From Candidatus Fermentithermobacillaceae bacterium (lineage in GTDB: Bacteria; Bacillota; Sulfobacillia; Fermentithermobacillales; DUSS01), in contig DUSS01000027.1 of assembly GCA_012842495.1 (NCBI GenBank), positions 1 to 64,000 on the forward strand: a stretch of DNA of 64,000 bases. The letters are read 5' to 3'. Made by a program: the position numbers and the translations under genes. A model generated the notes under the pieces. The model did not search any database. It was given only the letters and a program-made list of their open reading frames with translations, and was not told the origin of the DNA. Shown piece by piece: positions 39,046 to 49,255 of the stretch; positions within the stretch are counted from its first letter, which is position 1; every line of letters begins with the position of its first letter.

Positions 39046-39763
39046 GGGCCGCTTCCTCCTCGAGTTTATCCTTGCCAGCTGACGCCTTGCTGTTGTCCTC
39101 GCTTTCGGGGTCCGCTGCCTCAAGCCGGGCCTTTAGCTCTCTGATCTCACCTTCAAGAACCCTGATCCGCGAAGCCAACAGGTCAAGGGCTTTTCCTACC
39201 GGATCGGGAAGTTCGTTGTGCTTCAAGTCGACTTCATTGATCTTCACACCCTGTCTTGCCACGACACGCCCCGGTACTCCCACCACTGTTGAGTAGGGCG
39301 GAACTTCTTTCAACACCACTGCACCCGAACCGATCTTTGAGTACTTCCCTACTCTGAAGGAACCAAGGACTTTGGCACCGGCAGCTACCACAACCCCCTC
39401 CTCTATCGTAGGATGTCTTTTGCCCTTTTCTTTTCCCGTTCCACCCAACGTCACTCCCTGGTAAATCGTAACGTTATCTCCCACTTCAGCCGTCTCTCCG
39501 ATAACCACTCCCATCCCGTGATCGATGAAAACGCCTTTTCCGATCTTTGCGCCCGGGTGTATCTCTATGCCGGTAAGAAAGCGACCTACTTGAGAGACCA
39601 ACCGCGCCGGCACGAACAACTTGTGTTGGTATAACCAGTGAGCCAGTTTGTGAATTATGAGTGCGTGGACACCCGGGTAACACAGGAGAACTTCCACCAC
39701 ATTCTTAGCGGCGGGGTCTCGTTCCATGGCAGCTCTGATATAAGACTTGATATCCTCGAACAT
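39029..39763 (-). CDS. cysE: Serine O-acetyltransferase
   Basis: [47 protein letters not shown] hexapeptide repeats. Confidence 0.94.
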   Translation of the reverse strand: MFEDIKSYIRAAMERDPAAKNVVEVLLCYPGVHALIIHKLAHWLYQHKLFVPARLVSQVGRFLTGIEIHPGAKIGKGVFIDHGMGVVIGETAEVGDNVTIYQGVTLGGTGKEKGKRHPTIEEGVVVAAGAKVLGSFRVGKYSKIGSGAVVLKEVPPYSTVVGVPGRVVARQGVKINEVDLKHNELPDPVGKALDLLASRIRVLEGEIRELKARLEAADPESEDNSKASAGKDKLEEEAARDYSI

Positions 39764-39796
39764 AAACCCCCTCCTTAAAACAGGGCATAACGAATA

Positions 39797-40175
39797 CACG
39801 CCGTCTCTTGACAGAGACGGCGTGACCGTGGTCCCACTCTGCTTCGGAAAGGCCACCCGTATCAGGTCCGTCGCCCGCATCTACGCAGGCTCTTTATCCC
39901 AACGGGTCGACTTCTCCTTAACCTTTCCCTCGTTTGGCACCCTACCGGCACCAGGCATACCCGGTGCTTCTCGTCCAAGAAAGTCACAAGAAAGTCTTAG
40001 GTGCCTGCGCCGTAACGGGCGCAAACCGTGAAAGCCTACTCTCGCTGGCGTGGAAGATTTCGGCTCCCATGCTCAGGGGTGCACTTCGGAAAGAACCTGC
40101 TCAGCGCCGCTTCCACCCGGTGACGGCCCCTCTCTGAAAGCCCGGCTCTATCCTACTCTCCCCTTCATCGCCGGA
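39797..40175 (-). ncRNA. T-box leader (probable tRNA-Cys specificity) upstream of cysE
   Basis: Minus strand: GGGGAGAGTAGGA, AGAGAGGGGCCG...GGGTGGAAGCGG, specifier region GAAGTGCACCCCTGAGC (TGC), T-box AGAGTGGGACCACGG, then an 11-bp hairpin CACGCCGTCTC-TGTCAA-GAGACGGCGTG. Confidence 0.8.
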
Positions 40176-40319
40176 CATATGTTTTCTGGTATTCTACGGG
40201 CTAGCATCCGGTAGTGTCAACGTTCTGCGTCGAACAGGCCATGAGGACCAGCCCCCGGCGGTCCCGTACCCAACAATCCCGTGGCGGTGAACCCCGGCGC
40301 ATTTGCAACCTGGATCTTG

Positions 40320-42611
40320 CTACTGAGCGCTTTTCAGGACATATACCCAGACGCCGTCGGGCGACCATCCCACCGGCGCGCCGGGAAGCTTGGGCCAACG
40401 TGTCCAGTCGCCCTCGGGCTGTTTGAGAAGAGCCCCCATGTCGGCTAGCGTCTGTCCTGCCAGGAGAAATCGTCCGCCGGGCGAGGGCAACAAGTGCCTT
40501 CCAATGAATTCGCCCGCCCACGTGAAGCCCACCGAACCTACCGGCTTCCCTTTGTCCAGGTCAATTACGTGAACACCCTCCGGCGTTCCTGGGAAGGTAA
40601 TTTCCTCCTCATCGTGCAAGTTTACAAAGGCCAGGTAAGTGGGGTTCTCACCGAAAACCGCCAGCGCGTCGCGGGGGCTGCGGGATGCGTACTCCGTTCC
40701 GGGAACGGCCGAAACCGTCCCGCTTTCCACATCCACCTGCAGGACGCGGGTAGGCCCATCTTTGAGCCTGTCTACGAGAAAGATCGTCCCGCTAATTCTC
40801 GCCGCGGATTGCGGTCCTTGCGATTCCGGTGTTCCCGGTGTTCCGGCCTGGGATCCTCCGATCTTCGCAGTATAGAGGACTGGGATCAAGAAGCCGTAAA
40901 AATCACGCCTGTCGGTGCCGGTGATCCCGGGCCAGCGCTTGAGCACGTTGCCTTCGAGGTCGCAAATTAGAAGGTCCGCCGCTTCGTACGAATGGGTGTT
41001 CCTCTTACCTTGTATGATGGCTAGAGTCTTACCGTCGGGCGACGGGCACAATCCAAATAACGAGAGCCCGGGCTTGTCTTTCCACTCCGTCCTCGTCACC
41101 TTGCCGGATGGAACTTCGATGACCTCCCATCCGTCCCAGTCCCAGGTGATTACGTGCTGCTCATCGAGCCACTGGGCATTCCAGAGCGGCTTGATATTCG
41201 ACCCCAGGTCGGTCCACTTTCCGGTAGAAGAAGAGTAGAGCCACGGGTGGTATTCGTTAGGCCCTTCCGTATCCTGCGGTTCTGCCACCTCGAAGCCGAG
41301 CATGTACTCTCCGCGGGGCGAAGGGATTACCGCGCTTATCCCCGGAGGAAGCTCACCGATGGTTTCAGGTGTCCCGCCCGGATCTTCGGCACGAACCCGG
41401 ACTTGCGTCAATGGAATAGCAAAGCGGACCACCAATGGCTCGAGAAACCACAGCGGCAGCCCTTCCCTGTCAAAGGAGCCTGTGACGTTTATCCGGTATG
41501 TCGCTCCGCCCCAGGGTCGAAGATCGGGAGGCGTAATCACGCACTCAAGCTCGTCATCGCTCTTCCAGTCAAAAGAGAACGAAGGAAGCGGCCCTCTCAT
41601 CATTACCGACGACACCAGGGCACGTTCTACCGAACCTCGATCTACCGGCTTCGTAAAGGTCAAGGCAAAACGGTGAGGAGCGGCTTTAACGCTGTGGACG
41701 GTCCGGAATCCCTTGAACGGCACCGTCACCGCCGCATCCTCGAGACTTCGAATTGAATAGCTTGAAGGCTTCGCCCGCAAGACAGAGACTTTGAAGACGC
41801 CGTCCATCCCCGAAACATCCTTGAAGACCGGAAGTTTCTTTGCATCGACGGAGACCTGCATTTTCAAGGCGAATCCGGGCGGCGCCGGTGTGGACTTCGC
41901 GACTTCGGCGGGGTCCACGACGTCCGCTCCGGAAGCCTCGACTCCCGGCCATTCGATGGTGAGAACGTTCCAGGTCGCCCCGTCAGGCGCCAAACTTTCG
42001 ACCTGCTTAAATGCAATCCGAGCTCCTTCCGAAGGCGTCAAAGTGACGGCATCGCGTAAAGCCTGTTCGGGAACGGTAGACGGGACCTTTATCTCGACGG
42101 CGACCGAACCGAAACCCGCCCTGACACTACACCCGTCGTCCGCCCTCAATGCCAACGGGTACTCCTCGGACGAACCCCCTCCGCCTGCTAAGGAGCGGGC
42201 TCTTCTTTCAACGATGTTGACAAGAGGCTCGTTCTCCTGAGGCTTGGGCCGCCCTACGTAAGCTTTCCCAATTTCCTTCCCGTTCCGATTCTTGAGCGTC
42301 ACCTCGTACGGCGGCTCCCCCAGACTCTCGAGCCAGACGTAAACTATCTGCCCGGCGTAGCCCACCCGGTACGGCACCGCCGGCCTCACCTCCACATCAA
42401 GAGACCCTTCAACGGGAGGCTCCCGGAAGCGAAAGAAAGCCGTCCGACCCTGAGGGAAAGCCGTGCCGGTCACCGCCCCGGCCTCTTTCTTCGACGGCCA
42501 CGCCCACAAAAGACCCTCTTTACCGCCCTGCTCCTCGCACCCGGAAACGCAAGCGGGAAGAACGATCAAAACTGCACACAGCATGATGCTGAAAACTCGA
42601 GAGGTTTTCAT
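40320..42611 (-). CDS. Large lipoprotein with Ig-like (SbsA-type) and beta-propeller-like regions
   Basis: Lipobox LIVLPACVSGC; KAAPHRFALTFTKPVDRGSVERAL; paralogue of the 3.2-4.3 kb pseudogene. Confidence 0.7.
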   Translation of the reverse strand: MKTSRVFSIMLCAVLIVLPACVSGCEEQGGKEGLLWAWPSKKEAGAVTGTAFPQGRTAFFRFREPPVEGSLDVEVRPAVPYRVGYAGQIVYVWLESLGEPPYEVTLKNRNGKEIGKAYVGRPKPQENEPLVNIVERRARSLAGGGGSSEEYPLALRADDGCSVRAGFGSVAVEIKVPSTVPEQALRDAVTLTPSEGARIAFKQVESLAPDGATWNVLTIEWPGVEASGADVVDPAEVAKSTPAPPGFALKMQVSVDAKKLPVFKDVSGMDGVFKVSVLRAKPSSYSIRSLEDAAVTVPFKGFRTVHSVKAAPHRFALTFTKPVDRGSVERALVSSVMMRGPLPSFSFDWKSDDELECVITPPDLRPWGGATYRINVTGSFDREGLPLWFLEPLVVRFAIPLTQVRVRAEDPGGTPETIGELPPGISAVIPSPRGEYMLGFEVAEPQDTEGPNEYHPWLYSSSTGKWTDLGSNIKPLWNAQWLDEQHVITWDWDGWEVIEVPSGKVTRTEWKDKPGLSLFGLCPSPDGKTLAIIQGKRNTHSYEAADLLICDLEGNVLKRWPGITGTDRRDFYGFLIPVLYTAKIGGSQAGTPGTPESQGPQSAARISGTIFLVDRLKDGPTRVLQVDVESGTVSAVPGTEYASRSPRDALAVFGENPTYLAFVNLHDEEEITFPGTPEGVHVIDLDKGKPVGSVGFTWAGEFIGRHLLPSPGGRFLLAGQTLADMGALLKQPEGDWTRWPKLPGAPVGWSPDGVWVYVLKSAQ

Positions 42612-43154
42612 ATCCCGCCACCTCTGACACACCTTCTGTGAGTCGCATTTTCCGCGCTCAACCTGCCGGGCCCGCTCTATTCTCCGTACCCATCCTGCCC
42701 GAAATGGATAGACGAACCAGGCCATCCACAGGTTCCAAATTCGGTTCCAGATGTCTGGATCCTCTTCACCGAAGAAGCCCGAGTCTCCCCACGCGCCCCT
42801 GCCGGCTGTCTACCGTCGGCGCATCCCGGCTACTCGGCGTCAGGCATCCGGCGGACACCGACGCCCACGGAATTTGGTCTGCGCCGTTTCGAATGCACCG
42901 GAGACTTGCATGCGGCCATGGGTGACGCTCCCGCATGCACAAGCGGAGACTCCGACGAGTCGCACATCGGGTTGTTGGTTTGATCCGGATTTCGTCATGA
43001 ATTTGGATACGGTTTGGCCCAGGGGGTCGGACGAATCAAGCGGATTCTAGATGCACCGGAGACAGTTTCGGGCGAACGGAGTTCTTTGCCGCCGGTTTCC
43101 TCGTTTAAGTCAGGACCGGAGTCGCTCCGGGAGGATACATATGCTTTCAGGATG

Positions 43155-44378
43155 TCACTGGTTAACTCGTGCCAGCGTCCTGCGATAGACTTCCTCCGGA
43201 TCGATTTTAACCTTAGCTACCCCTGTATCCATCGCCGTCTTCGCAACCGCCCGCGCCACGGAAGGAGCGACTCGCGGGTCAAACGGGTCCGGGATGACTC
43301 GTTCCGGCGACAGCGTACTTTCGCCTATAAGCTCTGCTATCGCCCTTGCCGCGGCAATCTTCATGGCATCGTTGATGCTCGAGGCCCTCACGTCCAGCGC
43401 GCCCCGGAGGATCCCCGGAAAGGCGAGGACGTTGTTCACCTGATTCGGGTAGTCCGACCGGCCAGTAGCTACTATTCTCGCACCATGCGCCTTCGCTTCC
43501 GCCGGGTTGATTTCGGGCGTGGGATTTGCCAGAGCCATCACTACGGGGTCCCTGGCCATCCTCTGCAAAGCCGGACCCCGGAGAACATTGCCCACGGATA
43601 CACCGACGAAGACGTCGGCACCTTCAAGGGCGTCTTCAAGGGTTCCCTTCACACATCTTGCGTTTCCACTGCGGGCGATTTCCTCTTTGAAACGGTTCAT
43701 ACCCGCTCTGCCGGGATAGAGCACCCCGTGGCTATCGCAGACCACCACATCGCGGACCCCCCATTGGAGAAGCAGGTTGGCCGTGGCCAGACCCGCCGCG
43801 CCGGCACCGTTGATGACCACCTTGATGGAGTTGGGGGTCTTTCTTACGATCTTGAGAGCATTTGTGAGGAAGGCGAGCACGACTACAGCTGTCCCGTGCT
43901 GGTCATCGTGGAATACCGGGACCTCGAGTTCTTGCCTCAGCGCCCGTTCGATTTCGAAGCAACGGGGCGCCGATATGTCCTCGAGGTTCACGCCTCCTAT
44001 TCCGGGTTCAAGCCATTTGACGAGCTTCACGATATCCTCGACTTCCCTGGTCGCGACGCAAATCGGAAAGGCGTCGACACCGGCAAATCGCTTGAAAAGA
44101 AGGCACTTCCCCTCCATGACGGGAAGCGCGGCCGCCGGACCTATGTCTCCAAGGCCGAGGACAGCTGTGCCGTCGGTGACCACCAGCACCGTGTTGGCTT
44201 TGGAAGTGAATTCGTAGGCCAGCTCCCGGTCCTTCGCGATTTCCAGACATACCTCGGCGACTCCGGGGGTGTAAGCTAGACTAAGATCCTCCTTGTTCTC
44301 CAGCTTCACCTTGCTCCTTACCTCGATCTTTCCTCGAGCTTCCCGGTGAAGCTCGAGTGCTCTCTCTCTTAACCGCAA
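43155..44378 (-). CDS. NAD(P)-dependent malic enzyme
   Basis: LSLAYTPGVAEVC, VFHDDQHGTAVVVLAFL, INGAGAAGLATANLLL; TTG start at 44378 behind GGAGGTG. Confidence 0.92.
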   Translation of the reverse strand: MRLRERALELHREARGKIEVRSKVKLENKEDLSLAYTPGVAEVCLEIAKDRELAYEFTSKANTVLVVTDGTAVLGLGDIGPAAALPVMEGKCLLFKRFAGVDAFPICVATREVEDIVKLVKWLEPGIGGVNLEDISAPRCFEIERALRQELEVPVFHDDQHGTAVVVLAFLTNALKIVRKTPNSIKVVINGAGAAGLATANLLLQWGVRDVVVCDSHGVLYPGRAGMNRFKEEIARSGNARCVKGTLEDALEGADVFVGVSVGNVLRGPALQRMARDPVVMALANPTPEINPAEAKAHGARIVATGRSDYPNQVNNVLAFPGILRGALDVRASSINDAMKIAAARAIAELIGESTLSPERVIPDPFDPRVAPSVARAVAKTAMDTGVAKVKIDPEEVYRRTLARVNQ

Positions 44379-44479
44379 GACCGACCCACCTCCGCCGAAG
44401 CGACTCTGGTGTGCATCCGCAACTGGATTATCCACTCAACAGCCTGGCGAAAACAAGCTGATATTGATGACCGGGCGTA

Positions 44480-44843
44480 GACCCCCAGCGTCGTGTCCCC
44501 AACCCAGGGAGTCGTCATCAGCGCCGTAGACGGCCTACCGGACATGGATATCGGCAAGAGTGATCGGGACAACCCGGCCGGAAACCACGTGATACTGGAA
44601 ACCGTCGACGGCGTCAGGCTTCTCCTTGCCCATCTCCGGCAGGGTTCTATCGTAGTCCACGAAGGCCGGCGAGTAGATGCGGGGCAGGTTCTAGCTCAAG
44701 TTGGGAATAGTGGCAACAGCTCGGAGCCCCACCTTCACATCCAGGCAATGATGCGTACTGAAAATGGCACCTGGATTGGGATCCCCCTTAAGATACAGGG
44801 ACGCATCCTCCACAGGGGACAGCTGCTCCGTTCAAGTCAATGA
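44480..44843 (+). pseudogene. 3' part of an M23 (LytM) peptidase gene
   Basis: NPAGNHVILETVDGVRLLLAHLRQGSIVVHEGRRVDAGQVLAQVGNSGNSSEPHLHIQ; N-terminal half absent, in-frame TAG just upstream. Confidence 0.55.
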
Positions 44844-44894
44844 TTAGGAGCGCGAGAACCTTGAGCCTGGTCTTCGGCGGTCCCGGGCGTATTC

Positions 44895-46460
44895 TCACAA
44901 CACCCTCCCTGCCAGACTCACTATCTCCCCGTCTAAAGCTCCGCTCTCCACCATCGCCGCGAGGATACTCTGCACCTGTTCGCGGGAAAGGCCGGGTCTG
45001 TACGGACGATCGTCGGAAAGAGCGGAAAAAACATCACATACGGCCACGACTCTAGCCTCGGTACTAAGCAAGGAGGAATCGAGCCCGAAAGGATAACCCC
45101 GCCCGTCCAGACGCTCGTGGTGGAAGGAAGCCCAGTCCCTGATGCGATCAAAGCAAGGAACCTCGTCAAGGAGGTGGTACGTCAGATATGGGTGACGTTT
45201 GACTATGCACGTTTCTTCCTCTGTTAAAGAAGCCTTTTTGTCAAGGATGCTTTCAGACACACCGAGCTTCCCGAGGTCGTGCAAAAGCCCAGCCACCCGG
45301 AGCTCTCTACACGTCAACTCGTCAAGCCCCAGGTGCTTACCTAAAATGAACGCGCACTCCCCTACTGACTGGGAGTGGCGGCGGGTGTAGGGGCTCCGGC
45401 GGTCCACGACCTCGGCGAATACCCGAGAAAGCACCTCAAGGATTTCGATGACTTCTGGTGTTCGCGCCTCGGTGCCTGATGCAGCTGGTAAACACAGCGA
45501 CGGAGATGCGGTTGCCCGCTTCCCGCTGGATGCTTGCGCGTACGTGCCTGGCGCGACCGGTAGACCTGACCTTTCTCGAGGAGCTCCTGCCCCGTCGCGA
45601 CCGGTACGATCCGACTCAACCCCAGAGCAACGGGATGGATGTGGAGGCACAGGTTCAGCGGGGGCCGCTATACTCGCCGCAATCACTTCGGTTTTCGACG
45701 GATCCCTCCCAGCCGGCACCGTCAGACTTCCAACGATGCACGCTTCAAGGGCCTTGGCCAAAAAGCTCGGCTCCAGGTCAAACCAGAAGCTTTCGCTCCT
45801 GGCTAGGTCGTACAAGACGTCGACGAGCGCAGGGTCAAAAGCCCGACCGCGCTGGTTATCGAGGGCATCAAAAATCTCCTTTTTCTGATAGTTAAAAGGC
45901 TTCGCTGCGTCTAACAGCACGTCCACTCTGTCGGCAAGGTGAAGTATCCGGGATTCGATGGGAATTTCATTTTTGCAGACTCGGGAAGGGTTTCCCCCTT
46001 CCCATTTATCGTGGTGATGCAGGATTACGCGCGCGTGAGGTAAGAGAAGAGCCCGGCCTCCCCCGCCCCTGTCTAGTCCAGCCAGGGCCGGCTGCCCCTC
46101 GCCACATGCCCGGACGCTCGGCCCTGGCTCTCCCTTCGTCCTCCCAATCGGCCGCCAGGGGTTCCCGGCCCCAACCCCGGCCAGAATACGGTAACCGTCT
46201 ACCGCGTGTTCATACGGGTCATCCACTTCGAAGTTGTGGAGTCTGGCCCTATCGCCCCAGGTCCTTACTCCAAGGTCGTGTATGAGGGCAGATTGGGTTG
46301 TCAGAGCCATTCTCGCTTGGGAGAGACCGAGGCCGCGGGCTATCTTTGAGGCAAGGACGGCAACTCTCATGTGATGCGGCATTATACCGCTGTAACTCAG
46401 GTCAAGAGCTTTGCTGACCGACCTCAGAAAACCCCAAAGAAGCTCGTCCAAGACATCCAT
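44895..46460 (-). CDS. HD domain plus HD-GYP domain phosphohydrolase
   Basis: N-terminal QSALIHDLGVRTWGD; C-terminal LLHDLGKLGV...SFHHERLDGRGYPFGL. Confidence 0.87.
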   Translation of the reverse strand: MDVLDELLWGFLRSVSKALDLSYSGIMPHHMRVAVLASKIARGLGLSQARMALTTQSALIHDLGVRTWGDRARLHNFEVDDPYEHAVDGYRILAGVGAGNPWRPIGRTKGEPGPSVRACGEGQPALAGLDRGGGGRALLLPHARVILHHHDKWEGGNPSRVCKNEIPIESRILHLADRVDVLLDAAKPFNYQKKEIFDALDNQRGRAFDPALVDVLYDLARSESFWFDLEPSFLAKALEACIVGSLTVPAGRDPSKTEVIAASIAAPAEPVPPHPSRCSGVESDRTGRDGAGAPRERSGLPVAPGTYAQASSGKRATASPSLCLPAASGTEARTPEVIEILEVLSRVFAEVVDRRSPYTRRHSQSVGECAFILGKHLGLDELTCRELRVAGLLHDLGKLGVSESILDKKASLTEEETCIVKRHPYLTYHLLDEVPCFDRIRDWASFHHERLDGRGYPFGLDSSLLSTEARVVAVCDVFSALSDDRPYRPGLSREQVQSILAAMVESGALDGEIVSLAGRVL

Positions 46461-46476
46461 CCTCCTAGTGTCGCCC

Positions 46477-46616
46477 TCAGTCCCGTTGCCACTCACGCGT
46501 CAGGGCGACCGTCCTCCGGTAGATCTCCTCCGGGTCCACCCGTATCCTCGTCCCCTCCGACTGCACAGCCGCCTTTGCAACCGCCCGGGCTACAGAAGGA
46601 GCGACTCGCGAGTCCC
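46477..46616 (-). pseudogene. 3' fragment of a malic enzyme gene
   Basis: DSRVAPSVARAVAKAAVQSEGTRIRVDPEEIYRRTVALTREWQRD* aligns with the C-terminus of 43155-44378. Confidence 0.8.
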
Positions 46617-46634
46617 GACGCAACCTTGTGCTGC

Positions 46635-47858
46635 TCAGCTCTGTGAGAAGAAATCCAGGCAGACCTGGACAAACACAGCCGTCCCTATATGAAGGACGCT
46701 TTCGTCTATGTCAAACTTGGGATGGTGATGGGGGTACACTATGCCTTTCTCCGGGTTGCCAGAACCGATGCCGAAGAACGTGCCGGGAACTCTCTGCAGG
46801 TAGTAGGCCATGTCTTCGCCTCCCATAACAGGCTCAATTCTGCAGACATTTTCGGGCCCAACCACTTTGGCAGCTGATTCGGCGACAAGGCTAGTTACAC
46901 CCTCATCGTTTACGACGGGCGGGTACCCGTAATGATAGTTCACAACGGCCTCCGCCCTCATGCCCGAAGCTACGCTGGAAGCGATCTGGCGAATCCGCTC
47001 ATGTATGAAATTGCCGAGTTCTGTATCGAGATACCTTACCGTACCCTGCATTAGACACGTCTCTGGAATGATATTGTGGGCAGTTCCCGCGTGGATGGTT
47101 CCTATGGTCAAAACCGCTGGGCTTAGTGGATTGATTTCCCTGGATACAATGGTCTGTAGTGCGGCACATATATGGCATGCTACTACCACGGGATCCACCG
47201 ACATGTGCGGAGCGGCGCCGTGCCCCCCGCGGCCTGTGACACTTATCTCGAACCGGTCGCTAGCAGCCATAAGTGTGCCTGCCTTCACCCCAATCTGACC
47301 CCTGGCAAGTTTCCATAGAACTCCAAGATGTGCTCCGACTATCGCGTTAACGGGGGGATCGTCTAGGACTCCATCTTCGATCATGAGCCGGGCCCCACCA
47401 GCTCCCTCCTCACCCGGCTGGAAGATGAACTTGACGTTTCCTGAAAACTGGTCTCTCATCCCGGATAAGACTGTCGCAGCCCCAAGGAGCATAGCAATAT
47501 GTCCGTCGTGGCCGCACGCGTGCATGGCACCAGGAATTTTCGACGCATAAAGCAAGCCTGTTTCCTCCTGAACGGGAAGAGCGTCCATATCTGCGCGGAG
47601 GGCTATGGTCTTGCGGGCATCGCCTTCGGCACTGGAGCCACATCCGACTTCTGTTCCGGGTTTGCTGCCCCTCAACAGACCCACGACTCCCCAGCCACCT
47701 ACACGCTCCCGCACCTCGATCCCCAGGTCGGACAGAACACGGGCCACGAGCTCTGCTGTCCTCGGGAGCTCCAGGCCGATTTCTGGGTACTGGTGGACGA
47801 GACGGCGCCACTGGATTATGTCTTTCTCAATCGCTCTACAAGTTTCCAAGACATCCAT
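46635..47858 (-). CDS. M20-family amidohydrolase (N-acyl-amino-acid hydrolase type)
   Basis: IALRADMDALPVQEETGLLYASKIPGAMHACGHDGHIAMLLG. Confidence 0.92.
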   Translation of the reverse strand: MDVLETCRAIEKDIIQWRRLVHQYPEIGLELPRTAELVARVLSDLGIEVRERVGGWGVVGLLRGSKPGTEVGCGSSAEGDARKTIALRADMDALPVQEETGLLYASKIPGAMHACGHDGHIAMLLGAATVLSGMRDQFSGNVKFIFQPGEEGAGGARLMIEDGVLDDPPVNAIVGAHLGVLWKLARGQIGVKAGTLMAASDRFEISVTGRGGHGAAPHMSVDPVVVACHICAALQTIVSREINPLSPAVLTIGTIHAGTAHNIIPETCLMQGTVRYLDTELGNFIHERIRQIASSVASGMRAEAVVNYHYGYPPVVNDEGVTSLVAESAAKVVGPENVCRIEPVMGGEDMAYYLQRVPGTFFGIGSGNPEKGIVYPHHHPKFDIDESVLHIGTAVFVQVCLDFFSQS

Positions 47859-48135
47859 ATTTGCACCCCACAGGAGCTCCCGGACAGCCTGTCACACGAT
47901 TGCGTGTCTCGCTTGCAAGAGCTACTCGCATCATCGCGGGAGCTAGCCTTTTACTTTGGACTTTCTATTCTACTACATCCTCTTCCTGCGCCGGACGCAG
48001 GGAGCGATACGTGCTCGATGAGAGACTGCTCGTCTCCTCAATCCCTAACTCCCCGCTCGCGTGCCTTTCCGATACTGATCGCACAGGCCAAGTCGTAAGC
48101 GTACGAAACATCCTGAGGGAGCAGGGAAAGAAGCC

Positions 48136-48159
48136 GGCGGAGGCCTCCCGGCCTCCGCC
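48136..48159 (-). terminator. Hairpin downstream of the adh gene, probable terminator
   Basis: 10-bp perfect stem GGCGGAGGCC-TCCC-GGCCTCCGCC, followed on the minus strand by a weak T-rich stretch. Confidence 0.45.
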
Positions 48160-48205
48160 CATTCCACCTGCTGTATTCAGCTGAAGCTTACTGCTCGTGT
48201 ATCCA

Positions 48206-49240
48206 TCATGGCACGATGACCGTCTTCAGAACGCTTCCTCCCGTCGCAAGAATGGCCTTCTCGACTTCTTCCAGGCCAAACCTCGCGCCGACGAGAGATC
48301 TGACATCTATCCTCCCCTCGGAGACCATCTTCGCGGCAAGGTGGTAGTCTTCAGCCGCAAATCCCGAGCTCCCTACGATCGTGACTCCCGAGTAGTGAAC
48401 GAGGGCTGAGGGGACCGTCAGGTTGGCACCGGCTGACATCCCGCCGAAGATATGCACCACTCCGCCCCTTTTCACAGCTTCGGGCACAACTGCGAAAGCT
48501 TCCGGCGAACCTACCGCCACTATCACGGCATCGGCTTCCCCGCGGGGGAGAGTCCCGCTGGTCCCGGATGTCGAACCGGAGTCAGCGCTGGGATCGACGA
48601 CAGCAAACCCGAGATCTTGGGCGATCTGCCGCCTAACAGGGTCGATCTCCGCGATGACCACGTTCTTGGTTCCAAACATCGCCCTTGCGGCCATGGCATT
48701 CAAGAGCCCCATAAATCCTGCTCCTACCACCAGTAGAAGCGAGTCCGCCTTCAGGCGAAGGAACGACAGTGCTCTGATGCAGCAGGCAAGGGGTTCGAAC
48801 AGGGCACCTTCCTCAAAGGAAACCCGGTCCGGCAAACGAACGGTTCCACGCCGGGCGATCTCCTCCGGCACGAGTACGAACTCGGCGAAGGCGCCGCCGT
48901 TGAGATAAGTCTTGTTCTCGCAGAGTTCCCCACGATTCTCGTTGCAGTACGAGCACTTGCCGCAGTTAAGGTACGGCGCCACCGACACGCGGTCTCCAGC
49001 GTGCAACCAGGTTACCTTGGAACCGGCTTCCTCCACCGTTCCTGAGAACTCGTGCCCGAGGATTGCCGGAGGTTTGAAGGACGGGTGCCCCCTGTGGTAG
49101 GTCTTGATGTCCGTTCCGCACACACCGGCCACCCGGACCTTCACGACGACGTCCCCGGGTCCGGGTCGCGGCTTCGGCATTTCGCGGACCCGGATCTCTC
49201 CAACCCCGAGGTATACTGCAGCCTTCACACTAACCACCAC
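48206..49240 (-). CDS. Zinc-dependent medium-chain alcohol dehydrogenase
   Basis: GHEFSGTVEEAGSKV; structural zinc motif CGKCSYCNENRGELC. Confidence 0.9.
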   Translation of the reverse strand: MVVSVKAAVYLGVGEIRVREMPKPRPGPGDVVVKVRVAGVCGTDIKTYHRGHPSFKPPAILGHEFSGTVEEAGSKVTWLHAGDRVSVAPYLNCGKCSYCNENRGELCENKTYLNGGAFAEFVLVPEEIARRGTVRLPDRVSFEEGALFEPLACCIRALSFLRLKADSLLLVVGAGFMGLLNAMAARAMFGTKNVVIAEIDPVRRQIAQDLGFAVVDPSADSGSTSGTSGTLPRGEADAVIVAVGSPEAFAVVPEAVKRGGVVHIFGGMSAGANLTVPSALVHYSGVTIVGSSGFAAEDYHLAAKMVSEGRIDVRSLVGARFGLEEVEKAILATGGSVLKTVIVP

Positions 49241-49255
49241 CTAGTCGCAAGTGCT

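Noticed and set aside
43014-44279. 421-aa plus-strand ORF
   Set aside because: Antisense to the well-supported malic enzyme gene; composition typical of shadow ORFs in GC-rich DNA
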